Part shown: positions 55,244 to 64,000 of the stretch, one piece after another
How positions within the stretch are numbered: the first letter of the stretch is position 1
How the letters are laid out: every line of letters starts with the position of its first letter
Source: Erythrobacter sp. SDW2
Lineage (GTDB): Bacteria; Pseudomonadota; Alphaproteobacteria; Sphingomonadales; Sphingomonadaceae
Direction: 5' to 3'
Assembly (NCBI RefSeq): GCF_021431965.1
Contig: NZ_CP090370.1
Coordinates: 2,480,001 to 2,544,000 of the forward strand
Length of the DNA: 64,000 nt
Made by a program: the position numbers and the translations under genes
The notes under the pieces: generated by a model
What the model saw: the letters and a program-made list of their open reading frames with translations, nothing else
Databases searched by the model: none
What the model was told of the DNA's origin: nothing

Positions 55244-57052
55244 TTACCGCAGCTCGGCGATCTCCTGCCCTTCCGGGCTCGTGAAGGTGAAGGCGTCGAA
55301 GCCCTTCTCCTGTAAATCTTTCAGTGCCTTACGCGCCTCGTCCCGTGTCTTGTAGGGGCCCGCAAGCAGGCGATTGGTCTGGCCCCAAGCGGTCACAAAG
55401 GGGCCCTTTCCGTCGAGCAGTCCATCGGCCTGCTTGCTGAGGCGACGCCAGTCGAACTTGAGCGCGCTCTTGTCTTGCCCGGTCGCAACCTGGACCCAGA
55501 AGCGGCTCGGGGCGGCGGGCTTTGGCGGCTCCGGCTTGGGGGCAGGCTTGGCCTCCTCGCGCTTCTCAACCTCGCGCGGCGCCTTGATCGCAGCAATATC
55601 GACTGCGCCCGCCGCTGGGGTCCTGGCAGCCCTGATCGGCGGTGCGGACAGGTCGGCAAAGGCATCGGCGACCGACGCCGGCTCCGGTGCGGGATCCGGC
55701 TTCGGAGCTGGAGGGGCCGCCAGAGACGGGCCTGTGCCCGATCCGCTGACCCTGCCCAGGTCGAAGCCCGGCGCGGCGCTGCTCGGCTCCATCCGCGCGA
55801 CAACGACCGGCTGGGCCGGTGTTGCAACGGGCGGCTGGGTCGATGCCGGTGCCAGCTCGGCTCCCGACGTGGCCTCAGGCAAGCGCATGGTGCCGGAAGA
55901 AACCGCCGGTTGCACAGCCGGACGCGCCGTAGCGGTCGTTTCCGCAGCCGCGACGACGGGCGGCGGACCTGGTGGGGGCTGTTTGGCTGGCTCGTCTTCG
56001 CGGCGCCGCTCGACGATGCGGGGGCGATCCGAAGTGCGCGACAACGGATCCGTCGCAGCTTCGCGCCGCGCGACCCTCACCGTTCGTTCGGCTTCGTCGC
56101 GCGATCCGACAATCACACCTACGACCTCTTTCTGTGGTGCCGGAGCAGGCTCCGCCGCGGCGACGGTGACCGGAGCGGACCCAAGCGGCGTACCCGCCGG
56201 CGCAAGCCCGCTATCGGAGGCACGCGCAGCGCGGCCGGTAGCCGGTCCGTCGCTCAAGGCGGCGATGCGGGGATCGTCGCGGCCGATGCGCGAAGCTGTA
56301 GGATAGAGCCCCAGATTGGCAGCTGCCGCCTGCTGCGCCTTGGTCAGTTGCGGCATGAACCGCAGGTAGGGTTCCAGCTTGGTGGCCATCGGCCGGTCCA
56401 TAACTGCTTCGGTGATCGCGACGGCGTCATCCGGTTTGTCGAGGATCGCCAAGCCGAAAGCCCGGGTGCGATAGGCAGCAAAGTCGCGCTTCTCGAGCAG
56501 GGGCCGCAAGGTCGCTTCGAAGGCCTGCTCCTGGCCATCGATAGCATAGCTCAGTGCCAGACGCCGGCTCACCTCCTCATTGCCGGGCGCAGCCGCGAGT
56601 GCCCGCTGGTAGCGCAGCTGCGCTTCCTTGTTGTTACCGACCAGGTCCCACGCCAGGCCATAGTCTCCGGCGAGCTTGACGATCTCGACACCGGAAGCCT
56701 CTGCCTCCTGGAACAGTCTCAGGGCTTCGTCAGGTCGCCTGGTTCGGACATAGGCGGCGGCCTTGCCCGCCTTGATCCGCGGATCGTCCGGTGAAAGCTC
56801 TGCGGCGCGGCCAAAGAAGCCGACCGCGGCATCGACATCATCCAGCTCCAGCGAAGCGGTCCCCGCAGCGATCAGAGCATCAAGATTGCGCGGATCGCGC
56901 GCGAGGCGTCCGAGGGCCTCCTTCAGCTCCTGCGCGGCCGGGGGAGGCAGCGGCTGAACGACCTCGCGTCCGCCAAAGCCATCCTGCGCCGCAACCGAGA
57001 CGGGCGAGAGCGGCAGAGCAACGCAGGCGAGGAGGAAAAAGCGCGGTTTCAT
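55244..57052 (-). CDS. exported TPR protein with C-terminal SPOR domain
   Basis: A 602-residue periplasmic protein. The signal peptide ends '..LSPVSVAAQDG'. About 200 residues of TPR helices follow, including 'LDDVDAAVGFFGRAAELSPD'. A long Pro/Ala/Glu-rich linker follows, and the last 85 residues form a SPOR domain ('FWVQVATGQDKSALKFDWR', 'TNRLLAGPYKTRDEARKALK'). SPOR domains bind denuded peptidoglycan at division sites, which fits the gene's position immediately downstream of ftsZ. It is probably a divisome accessory protein; the exact function is not established. Confidence 0.9.
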   Translation of the reverse strand: MKPRFFLLACVALPLSPVSVAAQDGFGGREVVQPLPPPAAQELKEALGRLARDPRNLDALIAAGTASLELDDVDAAVGFFGRAAELSPDDPRIKAGKAAAYVRTRRPDEALRLFQEAEASGVEIVKLAGDYGLAWDLVGNNKEAQLRYQRALAAAPGNEEVSRRLALSYAIDGQEQAFEATLRPLLEKRDFAAYRTRAFGLAILDKPDDAVAITEAVMDRPMATKLEPYLRFMPQLTKAQQAAAANLGLYPTASRIGRDDPRIAALSDGPATGRAARASDSGLAPAGTPLGSAPVTVAAAEPAPAPQKEVVGVIVGSRDEAERTVRVARREAATDPLSRTSDRPRIVERRREDEPAKQPPPGPPPVVAAAETTATARPAVQPAVSSGTMRLPEATSGAELAPASTQPPVATPAQPVVVARMEPSSAAPGFDLGRVSGSGTGPSLAAPPAPKPDPAPEPASVADAFADLSAPPIRAARTPAAGAVDIAAIKAPREVEKREEAKPAPKPEPPKPAAPSRFWVQVATGQDKSALKFDWRRLSKQADGLLDGKGPFVTAWGQTNRLLAGPYKTRDEARKALKDLQEKGFDAFTFTSPEGQEIAELR

Positions 57053-57166
57053 TGGTTAACGACGGGCCAGACTATAGGGGCACGATAGCAGCCATGGCAA
57101 TCGCCCGGCGACTATCGAGCAGGAATTCGGGATGGGCGGAGCCGGAACCCCGCCCGATCAATCCGA

Positions 57167-58900
57167 TTACTGGTTGTTCTGGCGCCCGAGGAACCGGGGG
57201 ATGTTGAGCGAACCGCCATCGTCATCGTCCTCGTCGTCTTCGCCCTTCTTGGACGAGGCGGTGCCGCGCGAGAGATTGGCCATGCGCTCGAACAGCGTGC
57301 TCCCGCCCGAGGAATCACCACCCCCAACGCCCGAACCGTCACCGCCACCGGCAACCAGGCCACGACGCCGTCCGGGAACGGCCTGCTGGGCAGGCTCCTC
57401 GACCGGCTCGTCCTGCTGTGCCAGACGATCGGCGTTGAGCAGCAGTTCGTCCGACTGGCCCGCATCGTTTCCTGCGTCACCTTCACCGGCAGCGTCATTT
57501 TCGACCGCCTCGGCAGCTTCCCCGAGGTCGAGGGCGTCGCCCCAGTCCTCGTCTCCTTCGCCCCCTGCCTCTTCCTCGTCCGAGGCCGCTGGAGGCGGGT
57601 TGTAGTAGCTGTCGTCGCTGTCATTGCGCATGCCGGCGAGCGGATCGACGATCTCGTCGACGTCATCATATTCGTCGTCCTCGTCGTATTCTTCGTCATC
57701 GCTGGCGGAGAAATTCGACAGGCCGGCAATTCCGGCGGGAAGCTCAGGCTCCGGCGCGGCTTCTTCCTCGAGCTCCATTTCGGCTTCAGGCTCGAATTCC
57801 TCTGCATCGAGTTCGAGCGGCGCCACTTCCTCATGGACCTCTTCTTCGGCCTCGGGCAGCTCCAGCACCGGCCGCTTGGGCGGACGCGCGCCGCCGAGCG
57901 TGGTCGCCTGGCGCGACGGCATGGAACCGCTTTCGCCCTGCTCGATCCCGGTTGCTACGACAGAGACGCGAATCTTGCCGTTGAGGTCGGGATTGAACGC
58001 CGAACCCCAGATGATGTTGGCGTCTTCGTCGACCAGCTCGCGGATGTGGTTCGCGGCCTCGTCCACTTCGAGCAGCTTCATGTCGTCGCCGCCGATGATA
58101 GAGATGATGACGCCCTTGGCACCCGCCATGCTGACGCCGTCCAGCAGCGGATTGGCAATAGCACGCTCGGCAGCTTCGAGCGCACGGTTCTCGCCCTCGC
58201 CTTCGCCGGTGCCCATCATCGCCTTGCCCATTTCCTCCATCACCGACTTCACGTCGGCGAAGTCGAGGTTGATCAGGCCGGGCATGACCATCAGGTCGGT
58301 GATCGAACGCACGCCCTGCTGGAGAACCTCGTCCGCCATCTGGAAGGCTTCCTTGAAAGTCGTTTCCGCTTTGGCGACCAGAAACAGGTTCTGGTTGGGA
58401 ATGACGATCAGCGTATCGACATGCTTCTGCAGCTCTTCGATGCCCGTTTCAGCCGCGCGCATGCGGCGGGTACCTTCGAACAGGAACGGCTTGGTCACGA
58501 CACCGACGGTCAGCACACCCTTGCGGCGCGCAGCCTCGGCGATGACCGGCGCTGCGCCAGTGCCGGTACCGCCGCCCATGCCGGCAGCGATGAAGAGCAT
58601 GTTGACGCCCTCGAGCATGTCCTCGAGCTCGGCTACGGTTTCTTCTGCCGCTGCCTTGCCGACTTCGGGCCGGGCGCCGGCACCCAGGCCGCCGGTGATG
58701 TCCGGCCCGAGCTGGATGCGGGTTTCCGCTGACGAAGTGTTGAGAGCCTGCGCATCGGTGTTGGCAACGATGAATTCGACGCCTTCGATCTGGGCATCGA
58801 TCATGTTGGCGATCGCGTTACCGCCTGCGCCGCCGACACCGATCACGGTGATGCGGGGCCGCAACTCGTCAGTCGTCGCGGGGCCGATATTGATGCTCAT
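57167..58900 (-). CDS. ftsZ: cell division GTPase FtsZ, long acidic linker
   Basis: The tubulin-like ring-forming GTPase. The GTP signature GGGTGTG lies at residues 109-115. The core ends near residue 330. A roughly 240-residue acidic, intrinsically disordered linker follows ('[18 protein letters not shown]' and similar runs). The conserved C-terminal peptide is '[10 protein letters not shown]', the binding site for FtsA and ZipA-like anchors. The 577-residue length is typical for Sphingomonadales but much longer than the 383 of E. coli. AGGAG nine bases upstream sets the ATG at 58900. It is the last fts gene, followed by the SPOR protein. Confidence 0.97.
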   Translation of the reverse strand: MSINIGPATTDELRPRITVIGVGGAGGNAIANMIDAQIEGVEFIVANTDAQALNTSSAETRIQLGPDITGGLGAGARPEVGKAAAEETVAELEDMLEGVNMLFIAAGMGGGTGTGAAPVIAEAARRKGVLTVGVVTKPFLFEGTRRMRAAETGIEELQKHVDTLIVIPNQNLFLVAKAETTFKEAFQMADEVLQQGVRSITDLMVMPGLINLDFADVKSVMEEMGKAMMGTGEGEGENRALEAAERAIANPLLDGVSMAGAKGVIISIIGGDDMKLLEVDEAANHIRELVDEDANIIWGSAFNPDLNGKIRVSVVATGIEQGESGSMPSRQATTLGGARPPKRPVLELPEAEEEVHEEVAPLELDAEEFEPEAEMELEEEAAPEPELPAGIAGLSNFSASDDEEYDEDDEYDDVDEIVDPLAGMRNDSDDSYYNPPPAASDEEEAGGEGDEDWGDALDLGEAAEAVENDAAGEGDAGNDAGQSDELLLNADRLAQQDEPVEEPAQQAVPGRRRGLVAGGGDGSGVGGGDSSGGSTLFERMANLSRGTASSKKGEDDEDDDDGGSLNIPRFLGRQNNQ

Positions 58901-59060
58901 GACGGTTCACTCCTATGGCCCGCGGGCCGAAACTTATTATTGCGAGTGTGACACAAAGAGAATCGCGCTTTAATCACACTCCACTCCTTATCCACAGTGG
59001 TTTCCACGAGGTGTTCCACAGGCCGGAACGCAATGTTGCCCCCTCAGCTTCGACCACTCG

Positions 59061-60314
59061 TCAAAAATACTCCCGCGCAGCATGCCAGATGCGGCTGATC
59101 AACCCTATCCCGCCCGGCTTGATCACTTCCTGATACTTGCTGCTGACAGAGCGGATATCGACCGGATCCTCTGCCGCATAGAGGCACAGCCCGACGAGCG
59201 AGGCAAAGGCCGGATTTCGAACCAGATCGCCCAGCCCGCGCAGATCGGGCGGAGTCCCGATCCGCACCGGACGACCGAGCGCGCCCTGCATATATTCGGC
59301 AATGCCGGCCAGCTGGCCGCCCCCGCCGGTCAGGACAACCTGCCCGCGAGCACCCGAATAGTCGAGCTGCTTCAGCGCCTTGCCGATATGCTCGGCGTGC
59401 TTGCCGAGCTGTTCGGTGATGACCGAGATTAGTTCGGCGCGGTTGACCTTGTGGTTCTCGCCGCCTTCATCTCCTGGCGCGTTGACCGGCACCATTTCAC
59501 GGTGATCGGTCGGGCTGGCGATGGCCGAACCCGACAGGCACTTGAGCCTCTCGGCCTGGAACCGGCGCACACCGAAGGCGCTGGCGATGGCATCGGTAAT
59601 GTCGTTGCCGCCCAGCGGGATCGAGATGAGGCCTGCCAGCATGCCGCCCTTGAACACGCTGACATTGGTGACCTCACCGCCGAGTTCGATCAGAGCCGTG
59701 CCCAGTTCCCGCTCTTCCGGGCTGAGGCAGGCCATCCCGGCGGCGATCGGCGTAGCGACCACCGATTCGACCGAGAAATGCGCGCGCTCGACTGCATCCT
59801 TGAGATTGCGCACCGGCGCCCCGTCAGCCAGCATGACATGGACATCGACGCCCAGCTGCTCGGCATGAAGACCCTTGGGATTGGCAACACCATGCGCACC
59901 GTCGAGGGTGTAATGGGCAGGTTGCGCGTGCAGTACCATGCGACCGTCCGGCTCGATATTGTCGCGCGCGGCGAGCAGCAGGTGTTCGATATCCTCTTCC
60001 TCGATCTGGCGACCGCCGATCGGCACTTCGACCCGCGCGATGCGGCTGGTCAGCCCTGCCCCGGCGCAGCCGACCCACAGGCTCTGGACCCGCGCGCCGG
60101 CATTCTCCTCGGCCCGCTCCATCACCTGGCGAATGGCATAGGTCGCTGCTGCCATGTCGGTAATATAGCCGCGCCGGATCCCCTGCGACTGGCGCAGGCC
60201 CGAGCCGAGCACCACCAGTTCGCCCGTTTCCGACAGACCCATGATCATGGCCGAAATGCTGACGCTGCCGAGATTGACGGCACCGAAGATGCGGGAGATG
60301 CGGGGCAGGCCCAT
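59061..60314 (-). CDS. ftsA: cell division protein FtsA
   Basis: Actin-like ATPase that anchors the Z-ring to the membrane. A 417-residue FtsA/MreB-type fold: 'VSISAMIMGLSETGELVVLG' at the start, 'LIELGGEVTNVSVFKGGML' (phosphate 2), and 'GARGQVVLTGGGGQLAGIAEY' (adenosine motif). A basic C-terminal amphipathic helix follows ('LISRIWHAAREYF'), the membrane-targeting sequence. The ATG overlaps the ftsQ stop by one base (TGATG), and there is a 160-bp gap before ftsZ. Confidence 0.96.
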   Translation of the reverse strand: MGLPRISRIFGAVNLGSVSISAMIMGLSETGELVVLGSGLRQSQGIRRGYITDMAAATYAIRQVMERAEENAGARVQSLWVGCAGAGLTSRIARVEVPIGGRQIEEEDIEHLLLAARDNIEPDGRMVLHAQPAHYTLDGAHGVANPKGLHAEQLGVDVHVMLADGAPVRNLKDAVERAHFSVESVVATPIAAGMACLSPEERELGTALIELGGEVTNVSVFKGGMLAGLISIPLGGNDITDAIASAFGVRRFQAERLKCLSGSAIASPTDHREMVPVNAPGDEGGENHKVNRAELISVITEQLGKHAEHIGKALKQLDYSGARGQVVLTGGGGQLAGIAEYMQGALGRPVRIGTPPDLRGLGDLVRNPAFASLVGLCLYAAEDPVDIRSVSSKYQEVIKPGGIGLISRIWHAAREYF

Positions 60315-61222
60315 CAGTTTGCCTCCCCGGCGGGCAGCGCTTGCTGGTCCTGCCCCGGAACGCGCATATAGACCCGTTCGGGCACGCGCATGTCGAAGGT
60401 CGCGACCTTCCCGCCGAGCAGGCGGTTCTGGCCGTCGAGGCGGGCAAAGTTGATGAGCGCAGTGGCCGCCTCGGTCTCGCCGCGCGGCAGGGCCAGCACC
60501 TGGTCGGTCTTGAAGGTCAGGTTCCAGCGCCGGTTACCGATCCACTCGGCGCCCACCACCTGCGGCTTGAGCGCCGGTGCGGCATCGAGCAGCTTGCCCA
60601 ATGCGGCCACCTGCTTGGCCGCACCCGGCCCGGACACGCGCAGCATACCCCTGGCATTGGCTTCGCTGACCGGCTCCAGTTCGGCCCCGGTGGCATCGAT
60701 CAGCACCAGCCGCCCAGGCTTGACCAGCACCGCATGCGGGGTGCGCTCGACGATATCGATCACCAGAGTATCGGGCAGCTGGCGCGAAACGCGCGCGTCG
60801 CGGACCCAATCCATTGCTACCAATTGCTGCCGTAGCGCTTCGAGATCGACTAGCGGCATCGGCGTGTCACGCTGGGCATAGGCGGCCTCGTAGACCTTGA
60901 GCTCGTTCATCCGCTCCACGCCGCTGACGCGGACGCGGCGGACTTCGAAACCGGCATCGGAAGCGACCGCGGCGATTTGCGCCTGAGCCAGTGCAGGCAC
61001 GCCAGCCAGACTGGCGACAAACCACGCCAGCGCTACCCCGCCGCCGATGATCACGGCGAGGAAGAACCGGTGCAACTGCTCCTCGGTAAAAGGCAGCACG
61101 GCCATGGCGCTGTCGAGCGCGCCCTTGCCGTGCTTCTGCACCTGCCGCGCCTTGGCCGCGCGGTTCTGCGCTGCGGCGGTGCGGCGAACGCCCTGCCCGT
61201 TACGCCTGACCCTGGTTGCCAT
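60314..61222 (-). CDS. ftsQ: cell division protein FtsQ
   Basis: A bitopic divisome protein. The 302 residues begin with a basic cytoplasmic tail, then one transmembrane helix ('FFLAVIIGGGVALAWFVASL', near residues 50-70), a POTRA domain ('FEVRRVRVSGVERMNELKVY') and the FtsQ beta-domain ('VDIVERTPHAVLVKPGRLVL'). It links FtsB/FtsL with the early ring. Coupled to ddl upstream (two-base gap) and ftsA downstream (one-base overlap). Confidence 0.95.
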   Translation of the reverse strand: MATRVRRNGQGVRRTAAAQNRAAKARQVQKHGKGALDSAMAVLPFTEEQLHRFFLAVIIGGGVALAWFVASLAGVPALAQAQIAAVASDAGFEVRRVRVSGVERMNELKVYEAAYAQRDTPMPLVDLEALRQQLVAMDWVRDARVSRQLPDTLVIDIVERTPHAVLVKPGRLVLIDATGAELEPVSEANARGMLRVSGPGAAKQVAALGKLLDAAPALKPQVVGAEWIGNRRWNLTFKTDQVLALPRGETEAATALINFARLDGQNRLLGGKVATFDMRVPERVYMRVPGQDQQALPAGEAN

Positions 61223-61224
61223 GG

Positions 61225-62202
61225 CTACCCCCCTTTTCCTTGGGCCGTCACTTGGCTTGCAGGCTTGCCGAAATGATCGAGCGCATCGGCGATGATCGCT
61301 TCGACCAGTTCTTCATAGCTCATCCCGACATAGGCCGCTTGCTCGGGCACGAGGCTGAGCGGGGTCATGCCGGGCTGGGTGTTGGTTTCGAGGACGAACA
61401 GCCCGTCCTCGCCTTGTTCGTCGTCCCAGCGGAAATCGGTGCGGCTGGTACCACGGCAGCCAAGCACGCGGTGTGCCTCGAGCGCGTATCTCTTGCACAG
61501 CGCCTCGATCTCGGCGGGGATTTCAGCGGGGCAGACGTGTTCGGTCATGCCGTCGGTATACTTCGCATCGAAATCGTAGAAGCCGCTCTTGGGCTTGAGC
61601 TCGGTCACTGCCAGCGCCTTTCCGCCGACCACGGCGGTGGTCAATTCGCGCCCGCGAATGAAGGGTTCGGCCAGCAGGCTCCTGAATTCCTGCCACGGGC
61701 CCGCCGCATCGCGGCGGATGGGATTGCCGTAATTGCTCTCCTCCGTGACGATGGCGACCCCGACCGAGGAACCTTCATTGACCGGCTTGAGCACATAGGG
61801 CCGTGCCAGCGGGTCTTTCTCGTAAAGCTCCTCGCTCGCAACGATCCGTCCGCCGGGCATGGGGATGCCGTGCGGCACCAGCGCCTGCTTGGTCAGTTCC
61901 TTGTCGATGGCGATCACCGAGGTGGCGAGGCCCGAGTGGGTATAGGGCACACCCATCAGGTCGAGCATACCCTGCACCGTCCCGTCTTCGCCAGGAACGC
62001 CATGCAGCGCGTTGAACACCACATCGGGCGCAGCCTCCGCGATGCGGGCTGCAACCTGGCGGTCCATATCGATCCGGGTCACCCGGTGCCCGCGCGCCTC
62101 CAGCGCCTTGGCCACGCCCTCGCCGCTCATCAGCGAGACGGGTCGTTCGCTGGCCCAGCCGCCCATCAGCACGGCGACATGGTATTTGCGGTCAAGACTC
62201 AT
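61225..62202 (-). CDS. ddl: D-alanine--D-alanine ligase
   Basis: An ATP-grasp enzyme that joins two D-alanines for peptidoglycan precursors, 325 residues. Signatures: 'HGVPGEDGTVQGMLDLMGVP', 'PYVLKPVNEGSSVGVAIVTE' and 'FVLETNTQPGMTPLSLVPEQ', the last with the metal-binding Glu/Asn. The ATG overlaps the stop of the preceding DUF4262 gene by four bases. The DdlB-type form in this cluster is normal for Alphaproteobacteria. Confidence 0.96.
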   Translation of the reverse strand: MSLDRKYHVAVLMGGWASERPVSLMSGEGVAKALEARGHRVTRIDMDRQVAARIAEAAPDVVFNALHGVPGEDGTVQGMLDLMGVPYTHSGLATSVIAIDKELTKQALVPHGIPMPGGRIVASEELYEKDPLARPYVLKPVNEGSSVGVAIVTEESNYGNPIRRDAAGPWQEFRSLLAEPFIRGRELTTAVVGGKALAVTELKPKSGFYDFDAKYTDGMTEHVCPAEIPAEIEALCKRYALEAHRVLGCRGTSRTDFRWDDEQGEDGLFVLETNTQPGMTPLSLVPEQAAYVGMSYEELVEAIIADALDHFGKPASQVTAQGKGG

Positions 62203-62699
62203 TTGGGTTCACCTGCGGGATAGAGCTGGACCTGCCAGCCCCGGATATCTGAGCCACAACCGTCCTGCCAGGGAAAGGCGCGGGTCTTGGGGTCTGGCCA
62301 AACGATCTGGACCGCGCGGTTGAGGCCATCGCCCTTGCTGCGCTGCTGGAACCAGATGGCATAGCCGAAGTGCGCCGCGCGCCCGCGCGGATCGTCGATC
62401 GGCCGCACCATGCAGTCATAGCCTTCGATCAGATTGCCGATCGCCTGACCGTCAACCAGTTCAAGCCCCTCTTCCTTGCACTGGCGGAAGACCTCGTTGA
62501 TCATCGATTGGGCAAGGTTGCGGTCGAGGCCGTAAACCAGCACCTCCGGCTGGGCCAGAGAGTGCTCGAAACCGACCGAGAAGCTGTAGGATGGCGCGCG
62601 CGGGTCTTCCGCCGCAACGTGCATGACGGACAGGCCGAACTGCTCGATATTCTCGAGGATCGCCTTGTGCTGCGTCGTCAGCTCCGTTGTTTCTGTCAT
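62199..62699 (-). CDS. DUF4262 protein inserted in the cell-wall cluster
   Basis: A 166-residue protein matching DUF4262: 'LTTQHKAILENIEQFGLSVM', 'SYSFSVGFEHSLAQPEVLVY', 'GYDCMVRPIDD' and a Trp-rich end ('IVWPDPKTRAFPWQDGC'). No signal peptide or membrane helix. It overlaps murB by four bases at its start and ddl by four bases at its end, so it is fully embedded in the operon and should be made with MurB and Ddl. Function is unknown; enzymes of this family have no assigned reaction. The ATG at 62699 is used. Confidence 0.88.
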   Translation of the reverse strand: MTETTELTTQHKAILENIEQFGLSVMHVAAEDPRAPSYSFSVGFEHSLAQPEVLVYGLDRNLAQSMINEVFRQCKEEGLELVDGQAIGNLIEGYDCMVRPIDDPRGRAAHFGYAIWFQQRSKGDGLNRAVQIVWPDPKTRAFPWQDGCGSDIRGWQVQLYPAGEPK

Positions 62700-63667
62700 G
62701 GTCGGCCCACCCGCTGGATTTCCCACTCGAGTTCGACGCCGGAGTGCTGGTAGACGCGGCGGCGGACCTCTTCCCCCAATCCCTCTATATCGGCACTGGT
62801 CGCGCCATCGACATTGATCAGGAAGTTGGTGTGCTTCTCGCTCACCTGCGCCCCGCCCATGCTGAGGCCGCGGCAGCCGGCCTCGTCGACCAGTTGCCAA
62901 GCCTTTTTGCCCTCGGGATTCTTGAAGGTCGAGCCACCGGTCTTGGTCCGCACGGGCTGCGAATTCTCACGCGCTTCGGCGATACGCTCCATCTCGGCAC
63001 CGATCACCTTGGGGTCGCCCGGCCCGCCCTGCAGCCGCGCACTGACCACTACCGCGCCTTCCGGCAGGGCTGAATGACGATAGGTATACTGCAGGTCGGC
63101 CACGGGCAGGTTGACCAGTTCGCCGCCCGGCAAGACGACGTCGCAGTCGATCAGGACATCGGCGGTCTCGCGGCCATAGGCCCCGGCGTTCATTCGCACG
63201 AAGCCGCCAATGGTACCGGGAATGCCGCGCATGAATTCGAGCCCCGCTATTCCCGCGTCGCGCGCGGCCGAAGCGACCAGCACGCCATGCGCGCCGGCGC
63301 CGCAGGTCACGGTATGATCGGCATGGGTTTCGACCTTGGCAAAGGCCTTGCCCAGCTTGATAACGACGCCGGGCACGCCGCCGTCGCGGATGATAAGGTT
63401 GGAACCGAGCCCCAGCGCCATCACCGGCAGCTCGCCATCGAGCCGAGAGAGGAAGGTGCGCAGGTCGGCCATGTCGGCTGGCTCGAACAGCCAGTCGGCC
63501 TTGCCGCCGGCCTTGAACCAGACCAGTTTCGCCAGCGGCGCATCGGCGGTCAAAGTGCCGCGCAAGCCGTCGGTCGAGACCGGGGCACTGACCGCGCCTT
63601 CGACCTCTGCGGTCGGCGCAGCGCCATGGTCGTGCATGGCCCAGTCGTCGGGCTGGTGCGACGTCAT
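62696..63667 (-). CDS. murB: UDP-N-acetylenolpyruvoylglucosamine reductase
   Basis: FAD/NADPH enzyme of peptidoglycan precursor synthesis. FAD-binding '[20 protein letters not shown]' and '[18 protein letters not shown]' are conserved. The catalytic serine is in '[18 protein letters not shown]' and the glutamate in '[20 protein letters not shown]' region near the end. The 323-residue length is normal for this type I form. The start at 63667 overlaps the murC stop (ATGA); a longer frame to 63739 is inside murC. Confidence 0.96.
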   Translation of the reverse strand: MTSHQPDDWAMHDHGAAPTAEVEGAVSAPVSTDGLRGTLTADAPLAKLVWFKAGGKADWLFEPADMADLRTFLSRLDGELPVMALGLGSNLIIRDGGVPGVVIKLGKAFAKVETHADHTVTCGAGAHGVLVASAARDAGIAGLEFMRGIPGTIGGFVRMNAGAYGRETADVLIDCDVVLPGGELVNLPVADLQYTYRHSALPEGAVVVSARLQGGPGDPKVIGAEMERIAEARENSQPVRTKTGGSTFKNPEGKKAWQLVDEAGCRGLSMGGAQVSEKHTNFLINVDGATSADIEGLGEEVRRRVYQHSGVELEWEIQRVGRP

Positions 63668-64000
63668 ACAGCCCGCTCCTGCCGGATCGCATCGGCGAGG
63701 CCCGCGGCCCATTTGGTGATGTCGCCCGCGCCGAGGCAAACCACCAGGTCGCCTGGCTCGACCTTGCCGGCGAGAACTTTCGCCAGATCGGCCTGATCGG
63801 CGACAGTCGCCGCATGACGGTGCCCGCGCCGCTTGATCCCTTCGACCAGCGTTTCGGCGCTAACGCCCTCAATCGGCTCCTCGCCCGCCGGATAGACCGG
63901 GGTGACATAGACCGCGTCGGCTTCGTTGAAGCAGGACTGGAACTCGTCCATCAGGTCGCGCAAGCGGGTGTAGCGGTGTGGCTGGGCCACGGCATGGACC
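63664..64000 (-). CDS. murC: UDP-N-acetylmuramate--L-alanine ligase, C-terminal part
   Basis: The gene enters from the right edge, so only about the last 112 residues are in the window. These include the C-terminal domain of Mur ligases: '[20 protein letters not shown]', '[20 protein letters not shown]' and '[20 protein letters not shown]'. Its stop overlaps the murB start by four bases. MurC adds L-alanine to UDP-MurNAc. The ATP and catalytic domains lie outside this window. Confidence 0.93.
   Translation of the reverse strand, partial: VHAVAQPHRYTRLRDLMDEFQSCFNEADAVYVTPVYPAGEEPIEGVSAETLVEGIKRRGHRHAATVADQADLAKVLAGKVEPGDLVVCLGAGDITKWAAGLADAIRQERAV

Overview
This is a GC-rich, gene-dense chromosomal window that looks like an alphaproteobacterium of the order Sphingomonadales, most likely family Erythrobacteraceae. 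The reasons are the gene order (serC-serA-hisZ-purA; murC-murB-ddl-ftsQ-ftsA-ftsZ; cobA-DUF2849-cysI-DUF934-cysH), an FtsZ with a long acidic linker, an alphaproteobacterial-type LexA box, TonB-receptor-based sugar uptake, and intergenic palindromes of the kind common in sphingomonads. I see no phage, insertion sequence or CRISPR array. The genus is inferred, not shown.

Layout. 1-13 kb: an oxidoreductase fragment, asparaginase, a methyltransferase, tRNA-Val, an FAD monooxygenase, argH with a small lipoprotein gene, lysA and a precorrin-2 dehydrogenase, a winged-helix regulator behind a consensus LexA box, an L,D-transpeptidase, an acyl-CoA ligase and purA. 13-25 kb: trmL, an esterase, hisZ-serA-serC (with REPIN-like palindromes between the genes), a glycosyltransferase, a small membrane protein, a PadR regulator with a Gly/Pro/Phe repeat, rarA, a DUF429-like protein, a WG-repeat protein and tRNA-Thr. 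25-39 kb: a locus for sucrose and raffinose-type sugars. It holds an MFS permease, GH36 alpha-galactosidase, GH68 and GH32 fructosyl hydrolases, a LacI regulator, a ROK fructokinase, a TPR/2OG-Fe(II) oxygenase, a flavin halogenase-like protein and a TonB receptor. Four near-identical palindromes centred on CAATCGATTG tie these genes into one LacI-family regulon.

39-51 kb: queF, a proline-rich membrane protein, a sulfurtransferase with metC, an MscS channel, and the sulfate-assimilation operon cobA-DUF2849-cysI-DUF934-cysH. The cysI gene carries a perfect 25-bp inverted-repeat element inside its reading frame. An obgE-proB-epimerase operon and tRNA-Ala follow. 51.6-64 kb: a lipoprotein, a Bax-inhibitor-1 protein, proC with a YbjN-family gene, a TPR-SPOR protein, then the division/cell-wall cluster read right to left as murC(partial)-murB-DUF4262-ddl-ftsQ-ftsA-ftsZ.

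How it fits together. The sugar locus can import intact oligosaccharide (TonB receptor, then MFS permease), remove galactose (GH36), split sucrose (GH32/GH68, both without signal peptides) and phosphorylate fructose (ROK kinase). The sulfur operon supplies SUMT for siroheme plus APS and sulfite reduction. The dehydrogenase/ferrochelatase partner lies far away beside lysA and carries what looks like the stump of a second SUMT domain. The most striking features are the in-frame palindrome in cysI, the LexA-controlled regulator, the halogenase/oxygenase pair in the sugar locus, and repeat elements that touch or supply ribosome-binding sites.
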